Shown: positions 35,159 to 43,658, counted from the first letter of the stretch. The stretch: 64,000 nt of DNA from Rubrivivax sp. (GCA_027484825.1 JAIXSE010000017.1:124001-188000), one strand, 5' to 3'. Program-made: numbers and translations. The notes: a model not told the origin generated them from the sequence alone.

Positions 35159-37402
35159 GTGACCAAAGCGGCACGCCTGGCCTGGCTGGTATCGGTGACG
35201 GCGATCGCGGGCGCCAGCGGCATGCTGGCCTTCCTGCTGTCGATCAGCACCACGGCGCAGCGCGGCTTCCTGGAGCGCCACTACCTGTGGCTGTTCTGGG
35301 TGAATGTGGCGGTGGCGACCGCCCTGATCATCGTCATAGGCGTGGCCGGGACCCGGTTGGCGCTGCGGGTCAAGCGCGGGCGTTTCGGTAGCCGGCTGCT
35401 GCTGAAGCTGGCCTTCATCTTCGCCTTTGTGGGCGTGGTGCCGGGCCTGCTCATCTACACGGTCTCCTACCAGTTCGTGAACCGCAGCATCGAGAGCCTG
35501 TTTGACCAGCGGCTGGCCAGCGCCCTGGAAGCCGGTCTGGCGCTGGGGCAGGACACGCTCGACAACGCGCGCAGCGAATTGAGCGCCCGCACCCGCAGTG
35601 CGGCAGAGCGCTGGGAGGACGGTGCGCTGGCGCCACTGGCGCTGGAGCGGCTGCGCGACCAGCTCTCCGCCCGCAGCGTCGCCCTGCTGGGCAGCAACGG
35701 CCAGGTGCTGCTGACCGCCGGCCCGGACAATGACGCGCTTCCCGAGCGCCCCACCTCCGCCATGCTCAGCCAGGCGCGCAGCAGCGGGGTGTCGTCGCGG
35801 CTGGAAGGGCTGGAGGATGAACAGAAGGCGGTGCAGGGCGAGGCCCGCATCCGCGCGGTGGCCCTGGTGTCCAGCAGCGCTCTGCAACTGACCAACAGCG
35901 ACCGCTATCTGATGGTGGTGCGCACCATCAGCGGCAAGGTGGTGAGCAATGCGCTCAATGTGCAGGCCGCCAATCAGGAGTATTTGCAGCGCTCGCTGCT
36001 GCGGGACGGCCTGCGGCAGATGTATCTGGGCACGCTGACCCTGGTGCTGATCCTGGCGGTGTTTGCGGCCCTGCTGCTGGCGGTGGCACTGTCCAACCAG
36101 CTGGTCCAGCCGCTGCTGCTGCTGGCCGAGGGCATGCGCGAGGTGGCCACCGGCGACCTCAAGGCCAAACCGGTCTTCCGCTCGCGGGACGAGCTGGGCG
36201 GGCTGACACGGTCCTTTGCCGACATGACCGAGCAGTTGGCCGATGCGCGCGCCCAGGTGGACCTGAGCGTGGCCCAGGTGGAAAGCGCCCGCACCCATTT
36301 GCAGACCATCCTGGACAACCTGACCGCCGGGGTGATGGTGTTTGGCGCGGACCGCCGCATCGAGTCGGTCAATCCGGGTGCGACGCGGATCATGCGGCTG
36401 CCGCTGTCAGCTTATGTGGGGCGGCATCTGGAGGAGCTGGAGCCGCTGCAGGAATTCGCGCGGTCCATCTGGCAGCGATTTGAGCTGCAGTCTCCGGAAG
36501 CGGGGGAGCGCGATCACTGGCAGGATTCCTTCGAGCTGCGGCCGACGGAGGAGATCACGCTCACGCTGCTGGTGCGCGGCGCGGCCCTGCCGCATGACGC
36601 CCGCCTGGTGGTGTTTGACGACATCAGCGAGGTGGTGTCGGCCCAGAGGTCGGCGGCCTGGAGCGAGGTGGCACGACGGCTGGCGCATGAGATCAAGAAT
36701 CCGCTCACCCCGATCCAGCTGTCTGCGGAGCGCCTTCAATTCAAGCTGGAGTCCAAGCTGGAGGGCACGGACCAGGCCATGCTGGTGCGGTCGGTGGGCA
36801 CCATCGTCAACCAGGTGCAGGCGATGAAGCAACTGGTCAACGAGTTCCGGGACTATGCTCGCCTGCCCGCGGCCAAACTGGCGCCACTGGACGTCAATGC
36901 GCTGGTGGCGGAGGTGCTGACGCTGTATGCGGAGGCGCAGGAAGCGGGTCGGCTGGTGGCGGATCTGGCGCAGGACCCACCCCTCATCCTGGGGGATGCG
37001 CCGCAACTGCGCCAGGTCATTCACAATCTGGTTCAGAACGCCCTGGACGCGGTCAGTGAGCGTCCGGACGGGCGGGTGACCGTGCGGACCCAGAAAGCGA
37101 CCAACGAATTGGGCGAATTGCGTGCCCTTCGGCTGGTTATCCTGGACAACGGGCCCGGCTTTGCGGAGAAAGTGCTGAATCGCGCGTTCGAGCCATACGT
37201 CACAACCAAGAGCAAAGGCACCGGCCTGGGACTGGCCGTGGTGAAGAAAATCGCAGATGAACATGGGGCGCGGATCCGTTTGGTCAATCTTCAGCCGGCA
37301 GGCCACCCCGAACAGGCACCGATAGGCGCGCAAGTTTCGTTATCATTTTCAAAACTCGCGACTGCACCGAGCCCTGCGCCAGACGCGCCTCGGCCCGCGT
37401 GA
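35159..37402 (+). CDS. ntrY: NtrY-like sensor histidine kinase
   Basis: A 747-residue membrane kinase. The N-terminus has several membrane segments (LAWLVSVTAIAGASGMLAF, LWLFWVNVAVATALIIVIGV, LAFIFAFVGVVPGLLIYTV) then a periplasmic region and another helix (LTLVLILAVFAALLLAVAL). HAMP, PAS, HisKA (RRLAHEIKNPLTPIQLSAER, His 510) and the ATPase (GTGLGLAVVKKIADEHG) follow. This order matches NtrY. I use GTG 35159, nine bases after AAGGA; TTG 35150 directly abuts the ribosome site. The partner regulator follows in 13 bases. Confidence 0.92.
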   Translation: MTKAARLAWLVSVTAIAGASGMLAFLLSISTTAQRGFLERHYLWLFWVNVAVATALIIVIGVAGTRLALRVKRGRFGSRLLLKLAFIFAFVGVVPGLLIYTVSYQFVNRSIESLFDQRLASALEAGLALGQDTLDNARSELSARTRSAAERWEDGALAPLALERLRDQLSARSVALLGSNGQVLLTAGPDNDALPERPTSAMLSQARSSGVSSRLEGLEDEQKAVQGEARIRAVALVSSSALQLTNSDRYLMVVRTISGKVVSNALNVQAANQEYLQRSLLRDGLRQMYLGTLTLVLILAVFAALLLAVALSNQLVQPLLLLAEGMREVATGDLKAKPVFRSRDELGGLTRSFADMTEQLADARAQVDLSVAQVESARTHLQTILDNLTAGVMVFGADRRIESVNPGATRIMRLPLSAYVGRHLEELEPLQEFARSIWQRFELQSPEAGERDHWQDSFELRPTEEITLTLLVRGAALPHDARLVVFDDISEVVSAQRSAAWSEVARRLAHEIKNPLTPIQLSAERLQFKLESKLEGTDQAMLVRSVGTIVNQVQAMKQLVNEFRDYARLPAAKLAPLDVNALVAEVLTLYAEAQEAGRLVADLAQDPPLILGDAPQLRQVIHNLVQNALDAVSERPDGRVTVRTQKATNELGELRALRLVILDNGPGFAEKVLNRAFEPYVTTKSKGTGLGLAVVKKIADEHGARIRLVNLQPAGHPEQAPIGAQVSLSFSKLATAPSPAPDAPRPA

Positions 37403-37415
37403 ACAGTAGGCATAC

Positions 37416-38135
37416 ATGGCAACCATTCTTGTTGTTGACGACGAACTGGGCATTCGTGCCCTGCTCTCAGAAATCCTCTCGGACGAGGGGCACACCATCG
37501 AACTGGCTGAGAACGCGCAGCAGGCTCGAGCAGCGCGTGAGCGTTCCCGTCCGGACCTGGTGCTGCTGGACATCTGGATGCCGGATGTGGATGGCGTGAC
37601 GCTGCTGAAGGAATGGGGCAGCACCGGGCAGTTGACGATGCCGGTCATCATGATGAGCGGCCACGGCACCATCGACACGGCGGTGGAAGCCACCAAGTTC
37701 GGCGCCATGGCCTTCCTGGAAAAGCCGATCACGCTGCAGAAGCTGCTGCGCGCGGTGGAGCAGGCCCTGGTGAAGACGGCGCCACGGCCCGCCCCTCCCG
37801 CGCCGGTGGTGGGCCTGCCCACCTACGCACGGCCGGAGTCGATGCCGGTGATGCCCTCCAGCGTGACGCTGCCGGGCAGCGTGCCGAGCCTGGTGTCCCC
37901 CCCACCGGTGCAGCACCAGGGCTTGGCGTCGGAGCAGATGTTCGAGCTGGACCGTCCGCTGCGCGAGGCGCGGGACGCGTTCGAGAAGAGCTATTTCGAG
38001 TTCCATCTGGCCAAGGAGAATGGCTCGATGACCCGCGTGGCGGAGAAGACGGGGCTGGAACGCACCCATCTGTACCGCAAGCTGAAACAACTCGGTGTTG
38101 ATCTTTCGCGGAACAAGCGCGGAGGCGGAATTTAG
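37416..38135 (+). CDS. Response regulator with Fis-type DNA-binding domain (short NtrX)
   Basis: A 239-residue regulator. The receiver domain has VVDDE and phospho-Asp 52 (LVLLDIWMPDVDG), with Thr/Lys sites in MMSGHG and EKPI. A Pro-rich linker of about 60 residues follows, then a Fis-like helix-turn-helix (MTRVAEKTGLERTHLYRKLK). The central AAA+ sigma-54 activation domain of classical NtrX is missing, so it cannot activate sigma-54 promoters in the usual way; it probably regulates by binding DNA directly. It is co-transcribed with ntrY, and tRNA-Phe lies 75 bases downstream. Confidence 0.93.
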   Translation: MATILVVDDELGIRALLSEILSDEGHTIELAENAQQARAARERSRPDLVLLDIWMPDVDGVTLLKEWGSTGQLTMPVIMMSGHGTIDTAVEATKFGAMAFLEKPITLQKLLRAVEQALVKTAPRPAPPAPVVGLPTYARPESMPVMPSSVTLPGSVPSLVSPPPVQHQGLASEQMFELDRPLREARDAFEKSYFEFHLAKENGSMTRVAEKTGLERTHLYRKLKQLGVDLSRNKRGGGI

Positions 38136-38138
38136 TGT

Positions 38139-38144
38139 TATAGT
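38139..38144 (+). promoter_or_regulatory. Possible -10 box upstream of tRNA-Phe
   Basis: TATAGT lies about 66 bases upstream of the tRNA-Phe gene. I see no convincing -35 at the expected distance. Confidence 0.3.
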
Positions 38145-38210
38145 CATGGTCTTCGGTGCTCAGCACAGCTGACAGCGAAGACGAATGAAGGCCTTGCGCC
38201 AACATTCAAA

Positions 38211-38286
38211 GGCCAAGTAGCTCAGTTGGTAGAGCAGCGGATTGAAAATCCGCGTGTCGGTGGTTCGATTCCGCCCTTGGCCACCA
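38211..38286 (+). tRNA. tRNA-Phe (GAA)
   Basis: A 76-base cloverleaf. The acceptor arms GGCCAAG and CTTGGCC pair, the D arm is GCTCAGTTGGTAGAGC, the anticodon stem is GCGGA/TCCGC with loop TTGAAAA (anticodon GAA), and the T arm contains GGTTCGATTCC. The CCA end is encoded. A terminator follows at 38304. An accessory AbiE segment begins about 300 bases later, and tRNA genes are frequent integration sites. Confidence 0.96.
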
Positions 38287-38303
38287 AGTCATTCAAGCAA
38301 AGA

Positions 38304-38328
38304 GCCCACCCTAGCCGGTGGGCTTTTT
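38304..38328 (+). terminator. Terminator after tRNA-Phe
   Basis: GCCCACC and GGTGGGC form a 7-bp stem with a 6-base loop, followed by TTTTT. Confidence 0.9.
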
Positions 38329-38442
38329 GTTTTTCTGGCGTATGACATGTGGCGCATGGCCCATGGCGGATATGACCATCCCGCCGGACTCGGGAGAGTG
38401 CGGCTCTGCAGTCCCGGCAGGCAGTCGGCAGGGCTTGAGATG

Positions 38443-38499
38443 GCATAGAAAAAACGGCAGAAATCCCGCCTGACGGGCATTTCGGCGATTTTTCTATGC
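38443..38499. promoter_or_regulatory. 57-bp imperfect palindrome upstream of the AbiE pair
   Basis: Perfect outer arms GCATAGAAAAA (38443-38453) and TTTTTCTATGC (38489-38499) enclose further imperfect symmetry, including CCCG/CGGG near the centre. It lies about 80 bases upstream of abiEi, in an AT-richer stretch. It is a candidate operator for the AbiEi antitoxin, or a bidirectional terminator. Confidence 0.5.
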
Positions 38500-38548
38500 A
38501 CCCTTTCCGCGATGACGTCAGTCGATGCGAGCTAGAAATCCGCGCCCG

Positions 38549-38565
38549 TGGAATGAAAAATTCCA
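38549..38565. promoter_or_regulatory. Short inverted repeat before abiEi
   Basis: TGGAAT and ATTCCA are separated by five bases, 16 bases before the abiEi start. AbiEi antitoxins are known to autorepress by binding inverted repeats in their promoter. Confidence 0.45.
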
Positions 38566-38570
38566 TAAAC

Positions 38571-38587
38571 TTCCCATCCCATGGGAA
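38571..38587. promoter_or_regulatory. Inverted repeat overlapping the abiEi start codon
   Basis: TTCCCAT and ATGGGAA are separated by CCC, and the right arm contains the abiEi ATG. With the repeat at 38549-38565 it makes two operators about 20 bases apart. It replaces the normal ribosome site, which is not visible here. Confidence 0.5.
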
Positions 38588-39327
38588 CTTCTCCATCTTT
38601 TCTATTCCGCCAACTGTTGCCTGAGCTCCCTCGTGGCACTCCGATAGCGTCTACCTGGCTTCAAGAGCACGGCTTCAATGCCAAGCAAGTGGCGCGGATG
38701 GCTGAGGGAGGCTGGCTTCAGCGGCTGGGACATGGCGTGTACATCCTGCCGGGCGATCAACTGAACCGTGAAGCCAGTCTGGCCCAACTGGCAACACTCC
38801 TGCCTGGGTTGCACGTCGCCGGCAAGACGGCACTGGCATGGCGCGGCATTCGGCACAACTTGGCCATCAGGGAGCAGCTCATTCTCTGGGGCAACAAGCC
38901 GGGCACGCTACCCACCTGGTTCACGGCGGTGTTTCCAGCTCGCTACCAGGTCACCCAGCTCTTCGACGAGGGATTGAATCCAAACACCGGCATCGCCGCG
39001 CTGCCAGGCGGACGCCCAGACGTGCCAGTCTCCACCCCTGAACGGGCCTTGCTGGAACTGATGAGCGACGTGGGCAAGGGGCAAGAACTCGAAGAAGCCC
39101 GAAACCTGCTCGAGAGCGTTCGGTCATTGAGGATGACTGTGTTGGACGAACTTCTCTCCCATCTGAAGCGAATCAAAGTGGCCCGGCTGATGCACTCACT
39201 GGCTGAAGAATTGGAGCTGCCCTGGGCCGATCTGGCTCGTCAGCACAGTGAACGCCTGGGTGGCGGTCGCCGCTGGGTATCGACCACCAAGTCTGGCGAG
39301 AGACTCAACCTGAAACGCCCGCCTTGA
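38581..39327 (+). CDS. abiEi: AbiEi-type antitoxin
   Basis: A 248-residue antitoxin of the type IV AbiE system. An N-terminal winged-helix part (residues about 5-75, STWLQEHGFNAKQVARMAEGG, LGHGVYIL) precedes the AbiEi C-terminal domain with GKTALAWRGIRHNL and STPERALLELMSDV. It should repress its own promoter and counter AbiEii. No Shine-Dalgarno site is visible; the start lies inside an inverted repeat. The stop overlaps the toxin gene at TTGA (39324-39327). The segment lies directly behind tRNA-Phe and looks accessory. Confidence 0.87.
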   Translation: MGTSPSFLFRQLLPELPRGTPIASTWLQEHGFNAKQVARMAEGGWLQRLGHGVYILPGDQLNREASLAQLATLLPGLHVAGKTALAWRGIRHNLAIREQLILWGNKPGTLPTWFTAVFPARYQVTQLFDEGLNPNTGIAALPGGRPDVPVSTPERALLELMSDVGKGQELEEARNLLESVRSLRMTVLDELLSHLKRIKVARLMHSLAEELELPWADLARQHSERLGGGRRWVSTTKSGERLNLKRPP

Positions 39328-40256
39328 ACGACGCCTACATCCGCACGGTTCAACTACTGCTCGACATCACGCCCTCAGTGTTCGATACACCATGGCTCGC
39401 GATGAAGGGAGGGACGGCACTCAACCTGTTCGTGCAGGACATGCCGCGCCTGTCGGTCGACATCGACGTGGTCTACACCCGACATGACCTGGCGCGAGAC
39501 GACGCACTGGAGGCCATCGGAGAAGAACTCGCCGCCGCACAGCAGCGCGTGACCGCACTGGGACATGAGGTCGTGCTGCGCAAGAACAGAGAGGGCACGG
39601 AGGCCAAGATGTTCGTGCGGAGTGCGGCTGCGGAGGTCAAGGTCGAGGTCAACTTTGTCTTCCGAGGCACCGTGCTCCCGCCGCACCGGCGCTCACTCAG
39701 CACAGCCGCCCAACAACGATTCGCTGCGGACATCCAGGTGCCTGTACTGGCCGACGCGGAGCTCTACGGCAGCAAGCTGGTCGCAGCCCTCGATCGACAA
39801 CATCCACGAGATCTGTTCGACGTGCAGTTGATGCTCCAGACGCATGGTTGGCAGGAAACCTTGCTGGACTGCTTCGTGATCTACCTGTCGGGCCACAACC
39901 GCCCGACTCACGAAGTGCTGTTTCCCAATGAGAAGCCCTTGGAGGCCGTCTTCAAGGCCGAGTTCGAGGGCATGACCACCCTGCCCATCGAACTGGCCCA
40001 TCTGCAGGCCACACGTCGGCGCGTGCTGAACGAGCTGCCGCGCGCCCTGAGGCCTCATCATTGCGAGTTTCTGCTCTCGATGGTGCGGGCAGAGCCGAAT
40101 TGGTCGCTGCTGCCCTACAGGCATCTGGCGCATCTGCCAGCGCTGCAGTGGAAGCTGGAAAACCTACGTCGCCTGAGAAAGAACCCAGCGAAGTTCCAAC
40201 TGCAACATGATGAGCTGGCCGCAAGGCTGAACCGGGTCAGACCTTCGGCAGATTGA
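39324..40256 (+). CDS. abiEii: AbiEii-type nucleotidyltransferase toxin
   Basis: A 310-residue toxin of the DNA-polymerase-beta nucleotidyltransferase fold. The motif MKGGTALNLF (Gly 29-Gly 30) is followed by the catalytic Asp pair LSVDIDVVY (Asp 46, Asp 48). Motif III/IV-like elements are AEVKVEVNF and LYGSKLVAALDRQHPRDLFDV, which includes the conserved Lys and Asp. AbiEii proteins bind GTP and halt growth, and AbiE systems can cause abortive infection. It starts at TTG 39324, overlapping the antitoxin stop, so the toxin is translated less efficiently and after the antitoxin. Confidence 0.9.
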   Translation: MNDAYIRTVQLLLDITPSVFDTPWLAMKGGTALNLFVQDMPRLSVDIDVVYTRHDLARDDALEAIGEELAAAQQRVTALGHEVVLRKNREGTEAKMFVRSAAAEVKVEVNFVFRGTVLPPHRRSLSTAAQQRFAADIQVPVLADAELYGSKLVAALDRQHPRDLFDVQLMLQTHGWQETLLDCFVIYLSGHNRPTHEVLFPNEKPLEAVFKAEFEGMTTLPIELAHLQATRRRVLNELPRALRPHHCEFLLSMVRAEPNWSLLPYRHLAHLPALQWKLENLRRLRKNPAKFQLQHDELAARLNRVRPSAD

Positions 40257-40353
40257 GGCCAAGCGCCCGTCAGTTCTCAGGCCCTCGAACCCCGGCGGCC
40301 TCACCGCCGCACTGAGCCTTCATCCTGGCACTGCGCCAGCGAGGAGCTCTCCG

Positions 40354-41169
40354 ATGCATGTCTCCCCCCAGCCATCGTCCATTCCACTGACCGACGTCGA
40401 GCCAGCCGCCCACGCCGCATCCGCGCACGAGCCGCGCCCGATCACCGAAGGACTGCTGCAGCAGGCCAACAACATGTTGGCGCTTCTGCTGCAGGTCGAT
40501 GTCCATCCGATGGACGCCTTCCCCATCCTCTTCGACTTTCTGAATACCGGCTCGACACAGAGCTACGAGAACGTCCTCCGGGAGGCCGGTAAGACCCACC
40601 AACGTTCGCCCACCCCCAGCAGTCCGAATCCCCGGCCGTCAGGACAGGCCGCAAGCGCTTCCCAGCCGCGACCTGGCAACCAGCCTACCGCTTGGCCGAA
40701 ATATTCATGGCCGGAAAAAGTCCTGATGTGCATGGATGGCGGCGCGCACGTCAAGCTCACCCTGGGCATGCAGACCCCCTTCCATCACGTCGAAGGCGGC
40801 GTCAATCGCGGTCAGCGTCAGTTGCCCCCGGGGTGCCTGGAATACGTGTCCCCACCAGAGCCCACAGCCGGGAAGCGCCTGAGTCCCAATGAATTCAGGA
40901 AATGGCATGTCACCCACTACATGGACCCGGCCATCCAGGACCTCAAGCCCAATCAGGCCCTGGTGCTGGCACCACCCGACGCCGCGGGCCTGCTCGTCGG
41001 ACGCGACGCGTCTGGCCGACTCTTCGGCCTCGGTCACGGAACGCCGCCCGTGACGCGCTCGCACCCGTCGGACCGCCTCATGCTTGAAGCCGATGTGAAC
41101 TACGCCTTGTCCGCCATCCGCATGATCGGGGCTGGCGTGTCCAACTGGGCTCTCATGAGGCCGCGCTGA
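40354..41169 (+). CDS. Orphan protein with Pro/Ser-rich linker, unknown function
   Basis: A 271-residue protein I do not recognise. ATG 40354 follows AGGAG (40342-40346) at seven bases. The N-terminus (1-30) is Ser/Pro/Ala-rich. A short helical segment (EGLLQQANNMLALLLQVDVHP) leads to a Pro/Ser/Gln-rich linker (about 85-115), then a possible folded domain with Trp/Tyr/His residues (WPKYSWPEKVLMCMDGGAHV, EFRKWHVTHYMDPAIQDL). No membrane segment or signal peptide. Its composition resembles the unknown paralogues at 14.6-19.7 kb, but I see no alignment to their core. It lies just after the AbiE pair, within the accessory segment behind tRNA-Phe. Confidence 0.65.
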   Translation: MHVSPQPSSIPLTDVEPAAHAASAHEPRPITEGLLQQANNMLALLLQVDVHPMDAFPILFDFLNTGSTQSYENVLREAGKTHQRSPTPSSPNPRPSGQAASASQPRPGNQPTAWPKYSWPEKVLMCMDGGAHVKLTLGMQTPFHHVEGGVNRGQRQLPPGCLEYVSPPEPTAGKRLSPNEFRKWHVTHYMDPAIQDLKPNQALVLAPPDAAGLLVGRDASGRLFGLGHGTPPVTRSHPSDRLMLEADVNYALSAIRMIGAGVSNWALMRPR

Positions 41170-41269
41170 GGGCCAAATCCGGTCAGTCCCTGAAGCGCTC
41201 GTTGGCGCGACACGCGCCCGAGACCGGGTCACACGCAAGCCGCACCGCGTAACGCGAAAGGCGCACCGC

Positions 41270-41737
41270 TCAGCGGGTCACCACGTCCCGGTGCATCGGC
41301 GCCAGCAAGGCCAGCAGCCGGTTCTGCGTCGCAAACGGCACGCCCTGTGTGTCCATGGCCAGTTGGAGGTCCTCCACCAGCGCATTGAAGTGGGCCTTGT
41401 TGATGGCCAAGGCGGCGTGCGACTTCTTCATCGTCTCGCCGTCGTACTTGCAGGGCCCGCCGGACAGCTCACAGAACTGTTTGCGCAACTGCTCCGTCAG
41501 GAACCGGGGATTGGTTTCCTGGAACAGGTGTTTGATGCGCTCGTCTGCATAAACCCGCTCCACCAGTCCGGCGCTGATGCGGGCGACGCCCTCTTCCCCG
41601 CCCAGTGCGCGGAACAGGCTGTCATCCCCGGCACGGGCCGGTGTGGCCATCAGCATCATCGCCCCCAGCGCAGCCACCCACCAGTGGCGACGAGCGAGAG
41701 TGCGGAAGACCTGCATGAAGCAAATGAGCGGCGTCAT
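41270..41737 (-). CDS. Exported group I truncated haemoglobin
   Basis: A 155-residue truncated haemoglobin (GlbN type) with an N-terminal signal peptide (WWVAALGAMMLMATPARA, residues 19-36), so it is periplasmic, unlike most of the family. After SLFRALGGEEGVARI, the proximal haem His is His 107 (GETMKKSHAALAI), and the C-terminus LLALLAPMHRDVV fits. The Gly-Gly-Pro before it (SGGPCKYDG) is typical. Cys 89 and Cys 96 could form a disulphide. I start at the ATG complementary to 41735-41737, which has AAGGAA upstream. It is co-directional with, and downstream of, the DUF3034 gene, suggesting an operon. Confidence 0.88.
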   Translation of the reverse strand: MTPLICFMQVFRTLARRHWWVAALGAMMLMATPARAGDDSLFRALGGEEGVARISAGLVERVYADERIKHLFQETNPRFLTEQLRKQFCELSGGPCKYDGETMKKSHAALAINKAHFNALVEDLQLAMDTQGVPFATQNRLLALLAPMHRDVVTR

Positions 41738-41835
41738 CGACAGTTCCTTTTGGTCAGGCAGCATGGAGTCCGTGGGCTTCCAAGCCCCTGCTGCGCGCGA
41801 CGCCGCCGAACGACTCGCCCCGCGCAGCCCCCACT

Positions 41836-42969
41836 TCAGTAGGCCAGCTGGATGGACCCATAGACCCCTCGCTGGCGGCGTGGCTGAATGCCCGGCACCA
41901 CTTTGCCCAGGTCCACGTAGGCGGCCGTCAACGAGAAGTTCTTGCTGGGCGCCCACGCCACAAACACGTCCTTCCAGTCCTGTTCCTTCAGGGCGTCGCC
42001 CAGCACCGACGGATTGAGCTTGTCCGGCTTCACCCGGTACTCTGCTCCCACGGCCCAGTGCTTGTTGATCAGATACGCCACTGACACTTCGGGCAGCAGG
42101 GAATAGCCATGGCTCGCCGAGCCACCGAAGCCCAGCAGACCGTTCTGATTGGCGCGGCTCGCCCGCAGCGTCAGGTTGACCAGCGTGCTTTGCGCCAGCA
42201 GCAGTTTGGTGGCGCTCACATAGACATCCACCCCATGGCGTTTGGCCCCCAGCGCCGACAGCGTGGGATTGAGGCCGCCCGCATCCACCGACTTGTATTC
42301 CACCCCCAGCGCGAGTTGCGGCATCCAGGTGTCCGCATCGAGGATGGCGTCACCGCCGAGGCGCACCTTCGCGCCCAGAATCGTCTGCTTGAGATGCAGA
42401 CCTGGCAGGTTGAGCGCTGCGCCCGTGCCCCCGGCGGAAAAATCCTGGCGGGCAAGGGAGATGTCCGCCCGCTCGCCAAAGGCCACCAGGACTCCGTAGC
42501 CTGTCAGGCCGTAGTCCTGGGTCGGCAGCCGGGTGTAGTGGGCCGTGGCGCCGATCTGACCTTCCGTGGCGTAGCTGCCGGTCACAGCCCAGGGCGTGAG
42601 CCCTCCGCCCGCGGCACCGTCGATGCTGCTGACGCCACCGGTCAGCAGCAGCTTGCCCTTGGGGGACCACAGCAGACTGGCTGCGGGCGCGGTTGACGAA
42701 GCGGATGGGGACGCTGATTCGGGGACGGATACAGGTGCGGGTGCAGGTGTAGTTGCGGATGCAGGTGCGGCAGCGCCGGCCGCGGTCTGCGCCAGCGCAG
42801 CGCTGCCCAAACCCATGCCCAGCGAGGCCACCACCGACAGCACCGCGGCATGGACCGCGCCCACGCCCGCCGCTGACTTGCCCGCCGCTGGCCTGCCCGC
42901 AGGGAGGTCATGCACGATCAGCACCGAAGCCGCCTCGCAACCGGAATTCAAAGCCGTGGGTGTCATCAC
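41836..42969 (-). CDS. DUF3034-family outer-membrane beta-barrel
   Basis: A 377-residue protein with an N-terminal export segment (VHAAVLSVVASLGMGLGS, then AALAQT). An Ala/Pro/Ser-rich linker of about 50 residues follows. From LLLTGGVSSIDGAAGGGLTP on, a series of amphipathic beta strands ends in YGSIQLAY, whose final Tyr is typical of outer-membrane barrels. The DUF3034 family has no assigned function. It lies upstream of the exported haemoglobin with a gap of about 100 bases, so they may work together in gas or haem handling; this is inference. Confidence 0.78.
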   Translation of the reverse strand: MMTPTALNSGCEAASVLIVHDLPAGRPAAGKSAAGVGAVHAAVLSVVASLGMGLGSAALAQTAAGAAAPASATTPAPAPVSVPESASPSASSTAPAASLLWSPKGKLLLTGGVSSIDGAAGGGLTPWAVTGSYATEGQIGATAHYTRLPTQDYGLTGYGVLVAFGERADISLARQDFSAGGTGAALNLPGLHLKQTILGAKVRLGGDAILDADTWMPQLALGVEYKSVDAGGLNPTLSALGAKRHGVDVYVSATKLLLAQSTLVNLTLRASRANQNGLLGFGGSASHGYSLLPEVSVAYLINKHWAVGAEYRVKPDKLNPSVLGDALKEQDWKDVFVAWAPSKNFSLTAAYVDLGKVVPGIQPRRQRGVYGSIQLAY

Positions 42970-43041
42970 GTCATCTTCCCTGAATCAAGGCTCGACGGCA
43001 CTGTTGCCCGCATCACGCCCTTCCACAACCTGTGCGAGGGC

Positions 43042-43461
43042 TTACCAGGCGCCAGTGTTCGGCATGGAGCTCCACGGCTCCGCAGGCGGCAGTGCCGGGC
43101 CGTCCTGCAGCAGTTCCACCGAGATGTTGTCAGGCGAGCGCACAAAGGCCATGCGGCCATCGCGCGGCGGACGGTTGATCAGCACCCCGTGGTCCATCAG
43201 TCGCTGGCAGGCGGCGTAGATGTCCGGCACCGCATAGGCCACATGGCCGAAGTTGCGCCCACCGGTGTAGGTCTCCGGGTCCCAGTTGTGGGTCAGCTCG
43301 ATCTGGGCGTCTTCGTCACCGGGCGCCGCCAGATAGATCAGGGTGAACCGGCCGGCCTCATGGTCCGTGCGGCGGACAACCTCGAGACCGAGGGCGTCGC
43401 GGTAGAACTTGAGGGAGGCTTCGACATCGGTCACGCGGACCATCGTGTGCAGGTATTTCAT
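43042..43461 (-). CDS. gloA: Lactoylglutathione lyase (glyoxalase I)
   Basis: A 139-residue VOC-fold enzyme converting the methylglyoxal-glutathione hemithioacetal to S-lactoylglutathione. The metal ligands are present: His 5 ([10 protein letters not shown]), Glu 55 (QIELTHNW), His 73 (FGHVAYAV) and Glu 116 (SVELLQD). These ligands and the size are as in the nickel-type bacterial enzyme. I start at the ATG complementary to 43459-43461, with GAGAAG upstream. It is followed by the DUF3034 gene on the same strand after about 70 bases. Confidence 0.93.
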   Translation of the reverse strand: MKYLHTMVRVTDVEASLKFYRDALGLEVVRRTDHEAGRFTLIYLAAPGDEDAQIELTHNWDPETYTGGRNFGHVAYAVPDIYAACQRLMDHGVLINRPPRDGRMAFVRSPDNISVELLQDGPALPPAEPWSSMPNTGAW

Positions 43462-43658
43462 GAGGCTTCTCAGAAGGGCGCGAGCCAGCGAGCCACGAGC
43501 GGCTCGTCCTCTCAGCGCCAAGGGAGGATGGAAACATTGTGGCCTTGAGTGGCGCCTGCTGCACGTGTCAGGGCTTGCAGGCCTGATGCAAGCTCACCGG
43601 AGTCGCTGCCTGCCACGTGCGGACTGCGGCCACAGGCCGGCGGACCACCAGCGGCCCA

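Noticed and set aside
38286-41269. Attachment-site duplication of the tRNA-Phe 3' end
   Set aside because: I found no second copy of the tRNA 3' end downstream and no integrase, so I do not call a complete island.
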